From NCBI GenBank assembly GCA_021773075.1, contig JAJFKT010000010.1, positions 434,001 through 498,000 on the forward strand: a stretch of DNA of 64,000 bases, in the 5' to 3' direction. This document shows positions 26,481 to 34,947 of the stretch, piece after piece; within the stretch, counting starts at the first letter, position 1, and each line of letters begins with the position of its first letter. This DNA comes from Woeseiaceae bacterium. Its GTDB lineage: Bacteria > Pseudomonadota > Gammaproteobacteria > Steroidobacterales > Woeseiaceae. A program made the position numbers and the translations under genes. The notes beneath the pieces are model-generated. The model was not told the DNA's origin and ran no database searches. It saw only the letters and a list, made by a program, of their open reading frames with translations.

Positions 26481-27713
26481 TCAGCTGTATTGCTCCAGAC
26501 ACGTATGAATTCGCTCGAAGACGACATGCAGGGTATCGGTATCCGGCAATGTCGTAATTCTGAAATGGTCGTTATACGGCGTATTGAAGCTACTACCCGG
26601 CGCGACCAGTACATGGTGGTTCTCAAGCAAGTCGAGAGCAAATGCCTGATCATCGAGCGACTTGCTAAAGCGCTCGTCGAGCCGCAGGAACGCATACATT
26701 GCACCCATTGGTCGTTCCAAATGCAGGTAGTCACTTGCATCAACCTGTTCAATGACAACCTGTCTTGACTGATACAACCTGCCTCCCGGCTCGACCAGCT
26801 GATTAATGCTTTGAAAACCGCCAAGCGCAGTCTGGACGGCCCATTGACCCGGTACATTACTGCATAGTCTCAGCGCCGATAGCAATTCCATGCCGTGAAT
26901 GTAGTCAGTCGCTTTATCCAGGTCCCCGCTGAAAACGCACCAGCCAACGCGATAACCACAGGCTCGATAGATTTTTGAGAGCCCCGAGTACGTCAGGCAA
27001 ACCGAGTTTGTAACAAGTGTTGCCAGCGGAATAAACTCGGCACCGTCATAAACCATCTGATCATAAATTTCGTCTGCCATTATGACGAGGCCGTGTAATT
27101 CGGCCAGTGAAACTATGCTCTGCAGCATCTCCCGGCTATAGACCGCACCACTGGGATTGTTGGGATTGATGACAACGATGGCTTTGGTTTTCGAATTTAT
27201 GGAGCGCTCGATATGTGCGATATCGGGCTGAAAACCCCGCTGAGCGTCACAACGGTAATGAACAGCCTTGCCACCATTCAAGGCTACCGCTGCACTCCAG
27301 AGCGGGTAATCCGGGCTCGGCACGAGCACTTCGTCACCTGGATTGAGTAATGCGCGTAACGACAGATCAATGAGTTCGCTCACGCCATTGCCGATAAATA
27401 CTTCTTCAGCTGATACGCCTTCGACGCCACGATTTTGCTGCTGCATTACAACGGCTTCACGGGCGGGAAAAATCCCTTTTTGATGACAATAGGGTTCGGC
27501 CTGACCCAGGTTTTCGATCATCGCAAGACGCATGGTCTCGGGTGTACGAAAACCGAACAGGCCAGGATTACCGATATTCAGCGAGATTATCTCGTAGCCG
27601 CGTTTCTCCAATTCAAGCGCATGATTCGCGAGTTGGCCGCGAATTTCATAACGAACGTCCTGCAAGACCTGGCTACTATTGATGTGCATAGCTGACGAGT
27701 TAGACGGCTTCAT
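26481..27713 (-). CDS. alaA: AlaA-like alanine-pyruvate aminotransferase
   Basis: Class I/II PLP aminotransferase interconverting alanine/2-oxoglutarate and pyruvate/glutamate. The 410-residue product has LNIGNPGLFGFRTPE, IFIGNGVSELIDL-type spacing (EEVFIGNGVSELIDLSL), VVINPNNPSGAVYSREML, ADEIYDQMVYDG and the Schiff-base lysine in TYSGLSKIYRACGYRVGW, all strong AlaA features. The ATG at 27713 has GAGAG upstream but overlaps the CoA-transferase gene by 14 bases; an ATG at 27689 gives a length and N-terminus nearer E. coli AlaA. It lies in an apparent operon with the CoA-transferase upstream and addB/addA downstream, with no obvious functional link. Confidence 0.87.
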   Translation of the reverse strand: MKPSNSSAMHINSSQVLQDVRYEIRGQLANHALELEKRGYEIISLNIGNPGLFGFRTPETMRLAMIENLGQAEPYCHQKGIFPAREAVVMQQQNRGVEGVSAEEVFIGNGVSELIDLSLRALLNPGDEVLVPSPDYPLWSAAVALNGGKAVHYRCDAQRGFQPDIAHIERSINSKTKAIVVINPNNPSGAVYSREMLQSIVSLAELHGLVIMADEIYDQMVYDGAEFIPLATLVTNSVCLTYSGLSKIYRACGYRVGWCVFSGDLDKATDYIHGMELLSALRLCSNVPGQWAVQTALGGFQSINQLVEPGGRLYQSRQVVIEQVDASDYLHLERPMGAMYAFLRLDERFSKSLDDQAFALDLLENHHVLVAPGSSFNTPYNDHFRITTLPDTDTLHVVFERIHTCLEQYS

Positions 27714-28908
27714 TTTCTCTCAAGGCGATAATTTCCGCGTCAGAGTACCCCAACCATTCGCGTAGTACCTCATTTGTGTGTTCGCCAAGCAACGGTGGCG
27801 CTTTTTCGTAGCAAACCTTTGTTGCGCCGAAGTCAACCGGATTCGATACGGTCGGTACGGAATCGTTGTTGCCGTTTTTGATACTCCGAACCAGTTGCCG
27901 TTCCCGGGCGTGGTTATTTGTCAGGACTTCAGCGATATCGTTTACCGGCCCGGATGGAACGCCGTTATCTTTCAGCAAATCGAGCCAGTGCTCGGTGCTC
28001 CCATGTTGCAGTCGATCCTGAATAAGTGGGATAAGCCGTAGTCGGTTTTCTATTCGAAGACTCATCGACAGGTATCTTGGATCTACCGCAAGCTCAGAGA
28101 GACCCAACGCGTGGCAGCAATTGACAAACTGCCTGTCATTGCCAACCGCCAACATCAGGTCGCCGTCGGATGTTGGAAAAGTCTGATAGGGAACAAGATT
28201 CGGATGCGCTGTTCCCATGCGCCCTGGCGTTTCACCGCCGATGAGGTAATTCATGTTCTGGTTCGCGAGCCAGGCGACCTGGCTATCGTATAAGGGCACA
28301 TCAACTCGTTGGCCGCGCCCGCTTTCCGACCTCGCATTTAAAGCTGCAAGAATGGCGGTCGTGGCATACATGCCGGCCATAATGTCGCTGACTGCCACTC
28401 CGACTTTCTGTGGCCCGCCGGCAGACTTTTCTGCCGGGCCTGTAACGCTCATGAGGCCAGCGGATGCCTGAATCATCGCATCATATCCCGGTTCCTGCGC
28501 ACGCGAGCCCGTTTGGCCGAAGGCTGATATCGAGCAGTAGATTAGCTGAGGGTTCAAGCTAAGGAGTGCATCCGCCCCTACTCCAAACCGATCCATTGTT
28601 CCTACCTTGAAATTTTCAATGAGCACATCTGCCTGCTGCGCCAGGGCCCGAATGACATCCTGCCCGGCCGCATTTGCGATATTGATGGTTACCGAGCGTT
28701 TGTTGCGATTCGTTGACAGGAAATAGGCTGATTCCCCCTCATCGGCGCCCAGCCATGGCGGACCCCAGTGGCGGGTATCATCACCGGCGACTGGTCGTTC
28801 GACCTTGACCACGTCGGCACCATAGTCACCCAGCAGCTGACCAGCCCACGGACCGGCCAGTATCCGGCTCATATCGAGAATTCGTAAATTTCGTAATGGA
28901 GTAGTCAT
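27700..28908 (-). CDS. CaiB/BaiF-family (class III) CoA-transferase
   Basis: Transfers CoA between carboxylic acids. The roughly 402-residue protein begins LRNLRILDMSRILAGPWAGQLLGDYGADVVKVE, in segments typical of the family. It continues with YFLSTNRNKRSV, ENFKVGTMDRFG and YCSISAFGQTG, and the catalytic Asp lies in EPGYDAMIQASAGLMSVTG. It also has HPNLVPYQTFPTSDG and a C-terminal NGVPSGPVNDIAEVL. Overall it resembles the succinyl-CoA:glutarate/dicarboxylate transferase branch, but the substrate cannot be fixed. I start at the ATG at 28908; an in-frame GTG at 28920 is the alternative. It heads the alaA-addB-addA string. Confidence 0.85.
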   Translation of the reverse strand: MTTPLRNLRILDMSRILAGPWAGQLLGDYGADVVKVERPVAGDDTRHWGPPWLGADEGESAYFLSTNRNKRSVTINIANAAGQDVIRALAQQADVLIENFKVGTMDRFGVGADALLSLNPQLIYCSISAFGQTGSRAQEPGYDAMIQASAGLMSVTGPAEKSAGGPQKVGVAVSDIMAGMYATTAILAALNARSESGRGQRVDVPLYDSQVAWLANQNMNYLIGGETPGRMGTAHPNLVPYQTFPTSDGDLMLAVGNDRQFVNCCHALGLSELAVDPRYLSMSLRIENRLRLIPLIQDRLQHGSTEHWLDLLKDNGVPSGPVNDIAEVLTNNHARERQLVRSIKNGNNDSVPTVSNPVDFGATKVCYEKAPPLLGEHTNEVLREWLGYSDAEIIALRENEAV

Positions 28909-28961
28909 TGGAAGAGACACTAAATAATTTCAGCTATCGACGCTACAAAACTGTCGGATAC

Positions 28962-28995
28962 AAAAAACCCGGCCAACCGAAACTGGTTGGCCGGG
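28962..28995 (-). terminator. Rho-independent terminator after the lipoprotein gene
   Basis: CCCGGCCAACC (28968-28978) and GGTTGGCCGGG (28985-28995) form a perfect 11-base stem with a six-base loop. On the minus strand it is followed by six U (28962-28967). It ends the 29028-29525 transcript and separates it from the CoA-transferase gene. Confidence 0.88.
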
Positions 28996-29027
28996 CGGGT
29001 CCGCACGGAGATTGCGGATTGCGTGAC

Positions 29028-29525
29028 TCAGTCGCCTGACGGTTCGTCTGCAGCAGCTGGGTCCAGCTCTTCTACCTCCGCACCCTTCACTTCTCGGGGC
29101 ACGGGTGTTTGTTCGATTTCCGGTTCCTTCTTGCCGTACTGGATCAGAAGATGCTCATGCTCCTCTTCGCTCAGTTCCCGAATTGAATCAATTCGATATT
29201 TACCGCCACCAGATCCACCGATGAATATCACCTGGCTAAAAGCAGCACATACGCGACCCGTCGGTGAATCAAAATCGATGCCCCTGGAAAACTCGATTCC
29301 GTGAGCTCGTCGTCGCAGTGACATGTGGTAATTACGGCGCGATGACGCTTCAATGATGAGATTTGATTCATCAAGCACGCTGTATCCTCGGATACTTGAT
29401 CTGAAGATGCAATCCGGCCGTCCATCCGAAACATCAGACTGCTCGCCCTCAGGAGTATCTACAGAGGCTGCACATGCCACTAAAGCACTTGAAGTAATTA
29501 AAATAACTATTTGTTTTATAAGCAT
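29028..29525 (-). CDS. Lipoprotein of DUF6491 type, function unknown
   Basis: A 165-residue predicted lipoprotein. The N-terminus MLIKQIVILITSSALVAC is a short signal peptide with a lipobox ending at Cys18. The mature part has DCIFRSSIRGYSVLDESNLI, RNYHMSLRRRAHGI, GRVCAAFSQVIFIGG and YRIDSIRELSEEEHEHLL. This spacing of two cysteines with a 'surface-exposed strand plus R-I-D-S/K-I' end matches the DUF6491 family as I recall it. The acidic, Pro/Glu-rich tail from about residue 133 looks disordered. It stands alone with its own terminator; no function is known. Confidence 0.68.
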   Translation of the reverse strand: MLIKQIVILITSSALVACAASVDTPEGEQSDVSDGRPDCIFRSSIRGYSVLDESNLIIEASSRRNYHMSLRRRAHGIEFSRGIDFDSPTGRVCAAFSQVIFIGGSGGGKYRIDSIRELSEEEHEHLLIQYGKKEPEIEQTPVPREVKGAEVEELDPAAADEPSGD

Positions 29526-29866
29526 TTGTACAGCAGCCCGAACTCATTTGATATTGACAGGAAAGACTCCGCTACAAACCTGCCAGAAGCCCCGCCCCGG
29601 TGGGTTTCCGGTTTAAGTTTACGCCAAATCCGCAACGAATTTGCTCTGTTTCGCCCCCAATCGAGTCAAATTGGCCGCTCCGAATCGTCAATTCACCGCC
29701 TCAAAAAACCACATATGGCCGTGCATTGCTGTAGCCAGGTTATCGCCGCAAGATGGCCTTCGGCTCGCATCCAAACCGTGGTCTTGTTTGTGGTCACTCC
29801 GTATTGGACAATACCGTCCCACGAAGTAGATTCGCAACACCGCCACTTTCTAAAAGGAGCTTCAGA
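29526..29866. other. Intergenic region between the lipoprotein gene and etfB
   Basis: This 341-base divergent region contains no convincing gene. It must hold the promoter of the lipoprotein gene (minus) and of etfBA (plus). The best plus-strand candidate is TTGTTT (29784-29789), a 17-base spacer and GACAAT (29807-29812), about 55 bases before the etfB start. The AT-rich part near the lipoprotein start (29500-29520) may carry its promoter, but I cannot name boxes with confidence. Confidence 0.4.
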
Positions 29867-30616
29867 GTGGATAAGATTCTTGTTGGCCTCAAACGCGTCG
29901 TTGATTACAACGTTCGTGTCCGGGTTAAGAACGATGGCACTGGCGTAGAAACGGACGGTGTCAAAATGAGCATTAACCCGTTCGATGAGATAGCTCTCGA
30001 AGAGGCACTGCGGATCAAAGAACGCGGGGAGGCATCGGAAGTAATCGTAATTTCTATCGGGCCGTCCGAAGCACAGCAGCAACTACGCACTGGTCTGGCA
30101 ATGGGCGCCGACCGGGCGATCCTGGTCGAGGTCGACGGAGATACCGATCCGCTGGGTGTCGCAAGGGTGTTCAAAGCAATCATTGATCGGGATGGCATCG
30201 ACTTGACGATACTGGGAAAGCAGGCAATCGACGACGACAACAGCCAAACCGGGCAAATGTTGGCAGCCATATGGGGAAGACCGCAAGCGACATTTGCATC
30301 GCAGCTCGATATCAGTGGTGATGTAGCAAAAGTCACGCGCGAGGTTGACGCGGGACTTGAGATCGTTGAAGTCGACCTGCCGGCAGTCATTAGCGTCGAT
30401 TTACGAATGAACGAACCTCGCTATGTGAAGTTGCCCGATATTATGAAGGCTAAGAAGAAGCCTATGGAGCAGATCGCTCTGGCGGATCTTGGCGTTGAAC
30501 CTGGTCCGATGATCAAAGAACTGGCATTTGAGCCGCCGGCTGAACGGGGCCGCGGAGTGATGGTTGATGATGTCGCAGGACTCGTCGCTGCACTGAAAGA
30601 TAAGGGACTGGTGTAA
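29867..30616 (+). CDS. etfB: Electron transfer flavoprotein beta subunit
   Basis: AMP-binding subunit of ETF, which passes electrons from acyl-CoA and other flavin dehydrogenases to ETF-ubiquinone oxidoreductase. The 249-residue product starts with KILVGLKRVVDYNVRVRV, then SINPFDEIALEEALRIKE, GADRAILVE, GKQAIDDDNSQTGQMLA and the typical C-terminal IMKAKKKPMEQI helix. The start is GTG at 29867 with AAGGAG seven bases upstream; the longer open frame to 29753 is not coding-like. Its TAA overlaps the etfA ATG. It probably serves the FadJ-linked beta-oxidation acyl-CoA dehydrogenases, none of which is in this window. Confidence 0.96.
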   Translation: MDKILVGLKRVVDYNVRVRVKNDGTGVETDGVKMSINPFDEIALEEALRIKERGEASEVIVISIGPSEAQQQLRTGLAMGADRAILVEVDGDTDPLGVARVFKAIIDRDGIDLTILGKQAIDDDNSQTGQMLAAIWGRPQATFASQLDISGDVAKVTREVDAGLEIVEVDLPAVISVDLRMNEPRYVKLPDIMKAKKKPMEQIALADLGVEPGPMIKELAFEPPAERGRGVMVDDVAGLVAALKDKGLV

Positions 30617-31557
30617 TGTCAAAGATACTAATAATTGCTGAGCATGATGGGTCATCCCTGAACGCAAGCGCAGCAAAAACTGTCGCATGCGCGGTCAGCA
30701 TTTCGGGAGCTGAAATTGACGTTTTGGTTTTGGCATCCGATGCGACGTCTGTCGCCGCTGAGGCAGCGAAGATAGACGGTGTTGGCCGAGTACTGACGAT
30801 CGAACGTACGGAGAACGAGCATGCGATGGCTGCAGTGCTTGCGCCACAAGTCGCGGCACTTGCGGCGGACTACTCTCACGTATTTGGTCCATCGACAACT
30901 TTCGGCAGAGATCTTATGCCGCACGTTGCTGCGTTGCTCGGCGTCAACCAGGTCAGTGACATTATGAGCGTCGAGGGAACTCACACCTTCAAACGCCCTA
31001 TATATGCGGGGAATGCCATTGTCACTGTAGAGGCACCGGCCCAGAGCATTGTTGTCGCAACGGTCCGTATCGCTTCTTATCAGTCTGTCGGTGCAGGGAA
31101 CTCAGCCTCAATCCAAAGTGCCGATGCGCCCGTTGAGCTGCCGTCACATACTCGATACGTGGATCTTCAATCCGGGTCGTCAGACCGCCCGGACCTGCAA
31201 TCTGCCGCAAGAGTTGTTTCTGGTGGACGAGCTCTCGGGAGTGAAGAGAATTTCAGCCTGATTTACGCCTTGGCCGACAAACTTGGCGCAGGCGTCGGTG
31301 CATCACGAGCCGCTGTTGATGCCGGCTATGTTGCGAACGAAATGCAGGTTGGACAAACCGGGAAAATTATTGCGCCCGACCTGTACATCGCTATCGGCAT
31401 ATCAGGCGCGATTCAGCACCTGACGGGCATTAAGGATGCAGGTACCATCGTCGCGATCAACAAGGATGAGGATTCCCCCATCTTCGAAGTCGCTGATATC
31501 GGACTGGTTGCCGACTTGTTTAGTGTCGTGCCGGAGCTGACAGAAGCCCTCGACTAG
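30616..31557 (+). CDS. etfA: Electron transfer flavoprotein alpha subunit
   Basis: FAD-binding subunit of ETF. The 313-residue product has an N-terminal ETF fold starting KILIIAEHDGSSLNASAAKTV. The C-terminal FAD domain shows RVVSGGRALGSEENF, VGASRAAVDAGYV, QVGQTGKIIAPDLYIAIGIS and GAIQHLTGIKDAGTIVAINKD, the ETF-alpha signature. The ATG is embedded in the etfB stop (TAATG), so translation is coupled. It converges with the peroxiredoxin gene eight bases away. Confidence 0.96.
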   Translation: MSKILIIAEHDGSSLNASAAKTVACAVSISGAEIDVLVLASDATSVAAEAAKIDGVGRVLTIERTENEHAMAAVLAPQVAALAADYSHVFGPSTTFGRDLMPHVAALLGVNQVSDIMSVEGTHTFKRPIYAGNAIVTVEAPAQSIVVATVRIASYQSVGAGNSASIQSADAPVELPSHTRYVDLQSGSSDRPDLQSAARVVSGGRALGSEENFSLIYALADKLGAGVGASRAAVDAGYVANEMQVGQTGKIIAPDLYIAIGISGAIQHLTGIKDAGTIVAINKDEDSPIFEVADIGLVADLFSVVPELTEALD

Positions 31558-31564
31558 CAGCCCG

Positions 31565-32047
31565 CTAAAGGGCTTCGAGAACGGCCTCGGCCTTGCTGAC
31601 TTCGAACTGGCCAGGCGCTTCAATGGCAACGTGCGTAGCGACGCCATCGTCAACAACAATCGCGAAACGCTGCCCACGCGTACCCATGCCAAATCCCGAT
31701 GCATCGAGTTCGAGCCCGAGCGCTTGAGCATATTCGCCATTGCCATCCGCTAGCATCATAACGTTGTCACCAACACCTCGATCCTTGCCCCAGGCATCCA
31801 TGACGAAGACGTCGTTTACCGCCATACAGGCGACCGTGTCAACACTCTTGGCCTTCAAGGCATCAATTTGATCGACGTATCCGGGAAGGTGATTCATCGA
31901 ACATGTCGGCGTGAATGCACCGGGAACTGACACCAGGACAACTTTCTTGCCCGAAAACAAATCGTCGGTTGATATCGCACCGGGTCCGGCATCAGTCATG
32001 ATCCCAAGGGCACCTGATGGCATTTTTTCACCTGTTGCTATAGTCAT
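31565..32047 (-). CDS. Prx5-type peroxiredoxin
   Basis: Thiol peroxidase reducing hydrogen peroxide and alkyl hydroperoxides. The 160-residue single domain has LVSVPGAFTPTCSMNHLPGY with the peroxidatic Cys49. The second cysteine, Cys74 (VACMAVND), sits where Prx5/type II plant peroxiredoxins have a Cys, and GMGTRGQRFAIVVDDGV is also typical. The reductant is usually glutaredoxin or thioredoxin. The gene lies 17 bases after a [2Fe-2S] ferredoxin gene on the same strand, an uncommon neighbour. Confidence 0.9.
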   Translation of the reverse strand: MTIATGEKMPSGALGIMTDAGPGAISTDDLFSGKKVVLVSVPGAFTPTCSMNHLPGYVDQIDALKAKSVDTVACMAVNDVFVMDAWGKDRGVGDNVMMLADGNGEYAQALGLELDASGFGMGTRGQRFAIVVDDGVATHVAIEAPGQFEVSKAEAVLEAL

Positions 32048-32064
32048 AATGAGCGCTCCTAAAG

Positions 32065-32385
32065 TTAATATTCGTTATCAGCGACATGCACGACAAGACC
32101 GTCGAGCGCATCTGATACTTCAATTTGGCAGGTAAGACGGCTGTTGTCCTTACGCTCAAATGCGGCGTCCAGCATACTGTCTTCCATATCATCCATCGGC
32201 GCCAGTTTGTCCGTCCAGGCTTCGTCGATGTAGCTGTGACAGGTCGCGCAAGCACAGGCACCGCCACACTCTGCGACGATTCCTTCAATATTGTTGTTAA
32301 TAGCGCCTTCCATGACTGAATAGCCATTTTGGACTTCGACTTCATGGCGCTTGCCATCGGGCGTTTGGTAAATGATTTTCGGCAT
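32065..32385 (-). CDS. [2Fe-2S] ferredoxin, adrenodoxin/putidaredoxin type
   Basis: A 106-residue electron carrier. The cluster ligands are Cys40, Cys46, Cys49 and Cys86, in AECGGACACATCHSYID and RLTCQIEVSDALDGLVV; an extra Cys44 lies inside the loop. The DALDGLVVHV end and the acidic helix DKLAPMDDMEDSMLD mark the adrenodoxin/putidaredoxin group that feeds cytochromes P450 and Rieske oxygenases, or Isc-type cluster assembly. No P450, ferredoxin reductase or isc gene is nearby. It appears co-transcribed with the peroxiredoxin. Confidence 0.92.
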   Translation of the reverse strand: MPKIIYQTPDGKRHEVEVQNGYSVMEGAINNNIEGIVAECGGACACATCHSYIDEAWTDKLAPMDDMEDSMLDAAFERKDNSRLTCQIEVSDALDGLVVHVADNEY

Positions 32386-32424
32386 ATTTCTGATTCCGTT
32401 CCGTACAGTTTTGCAAGGGCGCGC

Positions 32425-32460
32425 AATAATAAGGGCGTTGACCGGTGACGGTCAACGCCC
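32425..32460 (-). terminator. Rho-independent terminator of the TonB cluster
   Basis: GGGCGTTGACC (32433-32443) and GGTCAACGCCC (32450-32460) pair perfectly over 11 bases with a six-base loop. On the minus strand they are followed by TTATTATT (32425-32432). It lies 40 bases after the TPR gene and ends the DUF3450-to-TPR operon before the ferredoxin gene. Confidence 0.85.
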
Positions 32461-32499
32461 CTAACAATCAAAGCGCTTCAAGTTGTAACGAAGAGCGAC

Positions 32500-33855
32500 C
32501 TAAGCGCGTCGGCTTTTCGCTTTTCTTTCTTCGATTTCCTTGCGTTTCTTTTGTGCAGCCTCTTCGGCGAGACGAATCTGGCGGTTTCGTTCAAGTTCTG
32601 CATCAATGACTCGAGTCCATTGGCCCGCCGTCCGCTGTGAACGCGGTGTTTTTGCCGCTTCACGGAATGCCGCTTTCGACTCATTATAGCGCCGCAGGTT
32701 GTACAGGCACATACCGAGCGATATTTGAATGTTATCCGGGCTCTTTAGCCCGCCCTTTCGAATGGCGGCATTGGCAGATGTAACGCAGTCACCGTATTCA
32801 CCGACATTCAGGTACGTGTTCGCCAAACGGGCGTCAACTTCACCATTCTTGGCCAGGTTTGCCGCGGCTTTAAGGGCTGGAATCGCTTTCTGATCTTCCA
32901 TTGCCAGCATCCAGGATTGCGATAGTAAACGATAGTTCTTTTCGTTCTTCTCGACGATCCCAGCATCCATTTTTTCCTGCAAAAGCTTGGCAGCGTTATA
33001 AGGCACCTCCGCCTGCAAGAAGAGCTGCGCCATCGTGATGAATTCAGTGCCCTTTTCAAGGAATCCCTGAGTGAACGCAGCATCATAGGCATATATCAGC
33101 TTCTCGTCCTCACCCAGCTCAGTGAACGCCCCAGCAAGTGACTTCCAGTAGCGAGCCTTTGGCCAGTTTTGCAGAAGAGTCTTCTGGATATCGCGAACCT
33201 TGACGTAATTTTCCTCTTGAAAGTAGGCGAAGTTCAGCAGTCCGTACCAATCTTCTTTGACGGGTTTGTCACGGGCACGAGCTACATCCATCGCTTTCTC
33301 AATCGGGCCAATCATCGCTGGATACTGTTCCAAATGATAATGCATCTGCGCCTTGAGAATAAACGGCTCTGGCGCCGGATTCGTTTCGAGCGCGAACCAT
33401 TTATCGAGTGTGTTCAAAGCTTCCTGATAACGCTCCTCGACCGTTAGCAACTGCGCCAATGTGTAGGTCGTTTGCTTGAGCATTTGCGGTTCAAGACTCG
33501 GAATACGTATGAGCTTGTTGTAGGTCGCGATCGCCTTCGGCATATCTTCAGTATTGTAGTGAACGAACCCGAGATAATTCAGAACATTCGCTTGCTCGTA
33601 CTCTGTAAGCTTGTCGGGGTTATAGAGGCTATTCAGAATTTTCAATGCAGTTCTGTAATCTTCTACATCGACCGCTTCTTGCGCTTTTGTAATGCGCTCG
33701 TAAACTTCCTTGCTGACAGCCTGAGCCTGTTTGGTCTTGGTGTCGTCGTCTTTGGCCGCTTTTCCGCTACCCTGAGCATAGACACTTCCACATGCCAGTA
33801 CGCCAGCTAATAGCAGCATGCCAATCTTCAGTGAAATTCCGCGATTAGTATTCAT
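32500..33855 (-). CDS. Periplasmic TPR protein of the TonB cluster
   Basis: A 451-residue exported protein with signal peptide ISLKIGMLLLAGVLACGSVYAQ and a series of TPR-like helical repeats from about residue 50 on, for example ANVLNYLGFVHYNTEDMPKA, QTTYTLAQLLTVEERYQEAL and ANTYLNVGEYGDC. The C-terminal end is strongly basic (KKRKEIEERKAKSRR). Such TPR proteins are regular members of TonB2-type clusters in marine Gammaproteobacteria and are proposed to assist energy transfer or receptor docking in the periplasm. I start at the ATG at 33855, ten bases after tonB, because the longer frame to 33933 lies inside tonB. Confidence 0.85.
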   Translation of the reverse strand: MNTNRGISLKIGMLLLAGVLACGSVYAQGSGKAAKDDDTKTKQAQAVSKEVYERITKAQEAVDVEDYRTALKILNSLYNPDKLTEYEQANVLNYLGFVHYNTEDMPKAIATYNKLIRIPSLEPQMLKQTTYTLAQLLTVEERYQEALNTLDKWFALETNPAPEPFILKAQMHYHLEQYPAMIGPIEKAMDVARARDKPVKEDWYGLLNFAYFQEENYVKVRDIQKTLLQNWPKARYWKSLAGAFTELGEDEKLIYAYDAAFTQGFLEKGTEFITMAQLFLQAEVPYNAAKLLQEKMDAGIVEKNEKNYRLLSQSWMLAMEDQKAIPALKAAANLAKNGEVDARLANTYLNVGEYGDCVTSANAAIRKGGLKSPDNIQISLGMCLYNLRRYNESKAAFREAAKTPRSQRTAGQWTRVIDAELERNRQIRLAEEAAQKKRKEIEERKAKSRRA

Positions 33856-33865
33856 AGTTTCAGCC

Positions 33866-34468
33866 CTAGTCTTCAAGCTCAAATGTAATGCGTGTCTTAA
33901 CCCCGGGCACCTCAACTGGTACGCCGTCCACAACGCGCGGCTTGTACTTAAACTTTAAGACCGCACGCGTCGCTGCGCGTTCAAATAGACTGCTGGTGGA
34001 TTGTAAGACGATCGGATCTTTTACCGTGCCCGCTGAAGTCACCGTAAAAGACATGTCCACAAAGCCTTCAAGTCCGCGAGATAAGGCGCGTGACGGATAG
34101 ACAGGGGCTACCCGAACGATAGGCAAATAATCACCTTCCGCAATATTCATCCCGCCAGGTCCGCCGATGTCAGTATTTGCATTGATCTCGGGGCGACCCA
34201 CATCAATAGTCGGCGCATCGGGATCGATCTGGTCCATATCCTGTGGCGGTGTCTCCGGTGGTGTTTCCGGCGGCTTTGGCGGCTTCTCAGGCGTTAGATC
34301 CTGTGTGTTCAGGTTCTCATTACGCTTAACCCGAACGAAGTCGAGCATTGCTCGCTCTCGTGGTTTGGTCAATGCCGTCTTACCCGAAGCGATTAGCAGT
34401 TGCATTACGAACAGCAGGCTGAGCGTAATGACAACGCCGGTGACGATTGAAATAACATAGCGACCCAT
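33866..34468 (-). CDS. tonB: TonB energy transducer
   Basis: Spans the periplasm to energise outer-membrane receptors. The 200-residue protein has one N-terminal membrane helix (about 5-27) and a proline-rich spacer, LTPEKPPKPPETPPETPP. Its C-terminal TonB domain contains APVYPSRALSRGLEGFVDMS, RAATRAVLKFKYKPRVVDGV and VKTRITFELED. The spacer is short, as in TonB2-type proteins. It is encoded just after two exbD genes and before the TPR gene. Confidence 0.93.
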   Translation of the reverse strand: MGRYVISIVTGVVITLSLLFVMQLLIASGKTALTKPRERAMLDFVRVKRNENLNTQDLTPEKPPKPPETPPETPPQDMDQIDPDAPTIDVGRPEINANTDIGGPGGMNIAEGDYLPIVRVAPVYPSRALSRGLEGFVDMSFTVTSAGTVKDPIVLQSTSSLFERAATRAVLKFKYKPRVVDGVPVEVPGVKTRITFELED

Positions 34469-34509
34469 GGTCCTATCTCCTGAGCGGGGTTAGCCGCTTC
34501 TCCTGGTCT

Positions 34510-34923
34510 CTATCCGTCGTCGTCCGACGCGATAGCAACATTTGTTACGCCAACAGCCTTGGCAGCCTCGAGAATCTGGACCAGCTTCTCGTTGGTCGAC
34601 TCCTCATCCGCCTGAATCACGATCGACCCTTTAGGGTTTTCAGAGTGTAGCCGTTCAATGACAACTCGCAGATCCCGTGGATCACGCTCCTGCTTATCGA
34701 TCCAGATTTCATCGTTAGCGCTGATGGCAATGAGGATTGATGCGTCTTCCTGAGAGTCTGCACTCATCGTGTCCGGGCGATTAACCTGAACACCGGCCTC
34801 CTTGATAAAAGTCGCGGTGACGATGAAGAAAATCAGCATAATGAAAACGACATCAAGCATGGGCGTGAGATTAATCTCTTCGCTTTCCTCTTCGTGCCCA
34901 AAAGATCCTTGTTTATTCCGCAT
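34510..34923 (-). CDS. exbD: ExbD-type proton channel subunit (second copy)
   Basis: A 137-residue inner-membrane protein with a single helix after INLTPMLDVVFIMLIFFIVT, which holds the essential membrane Asp of ExbD/TolR. The periplasmic domain contains VVIERLHSENPKGSIVIQAD. Its closest visible relative is the adjacent 34948-35358 gene, which is alike across the whole length, so the pair arose by duplication. ExbD dimers sit inside the ExbB pentamer and use proton motive force to drive TonB. Confidence 0.93.
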   Translation of the reverse strand: MRNKQGSFGHEEESEEINLTPMLDVVFIMLIFFIVTATFIKEAGVQVNRPDTMSADSQEDASILIAISANDEIWIDKQERDPRDLRVVIERLHSENPKGSIVIQADEESTNEKLVQILEAAKAVGVTNVAIASDDDG

Positions 34924-34947
34924 GACGTATGTTCCTTAAGATCCCGC

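Noticed and set aside
31559-31574. Hairpin AGCCC/GGGCT between etfA and the peroxiredoxin gene as a terminator
   Set aside because: Five-base stem without a T run on either strand, and it overlaps the peroxiredoxin stop.
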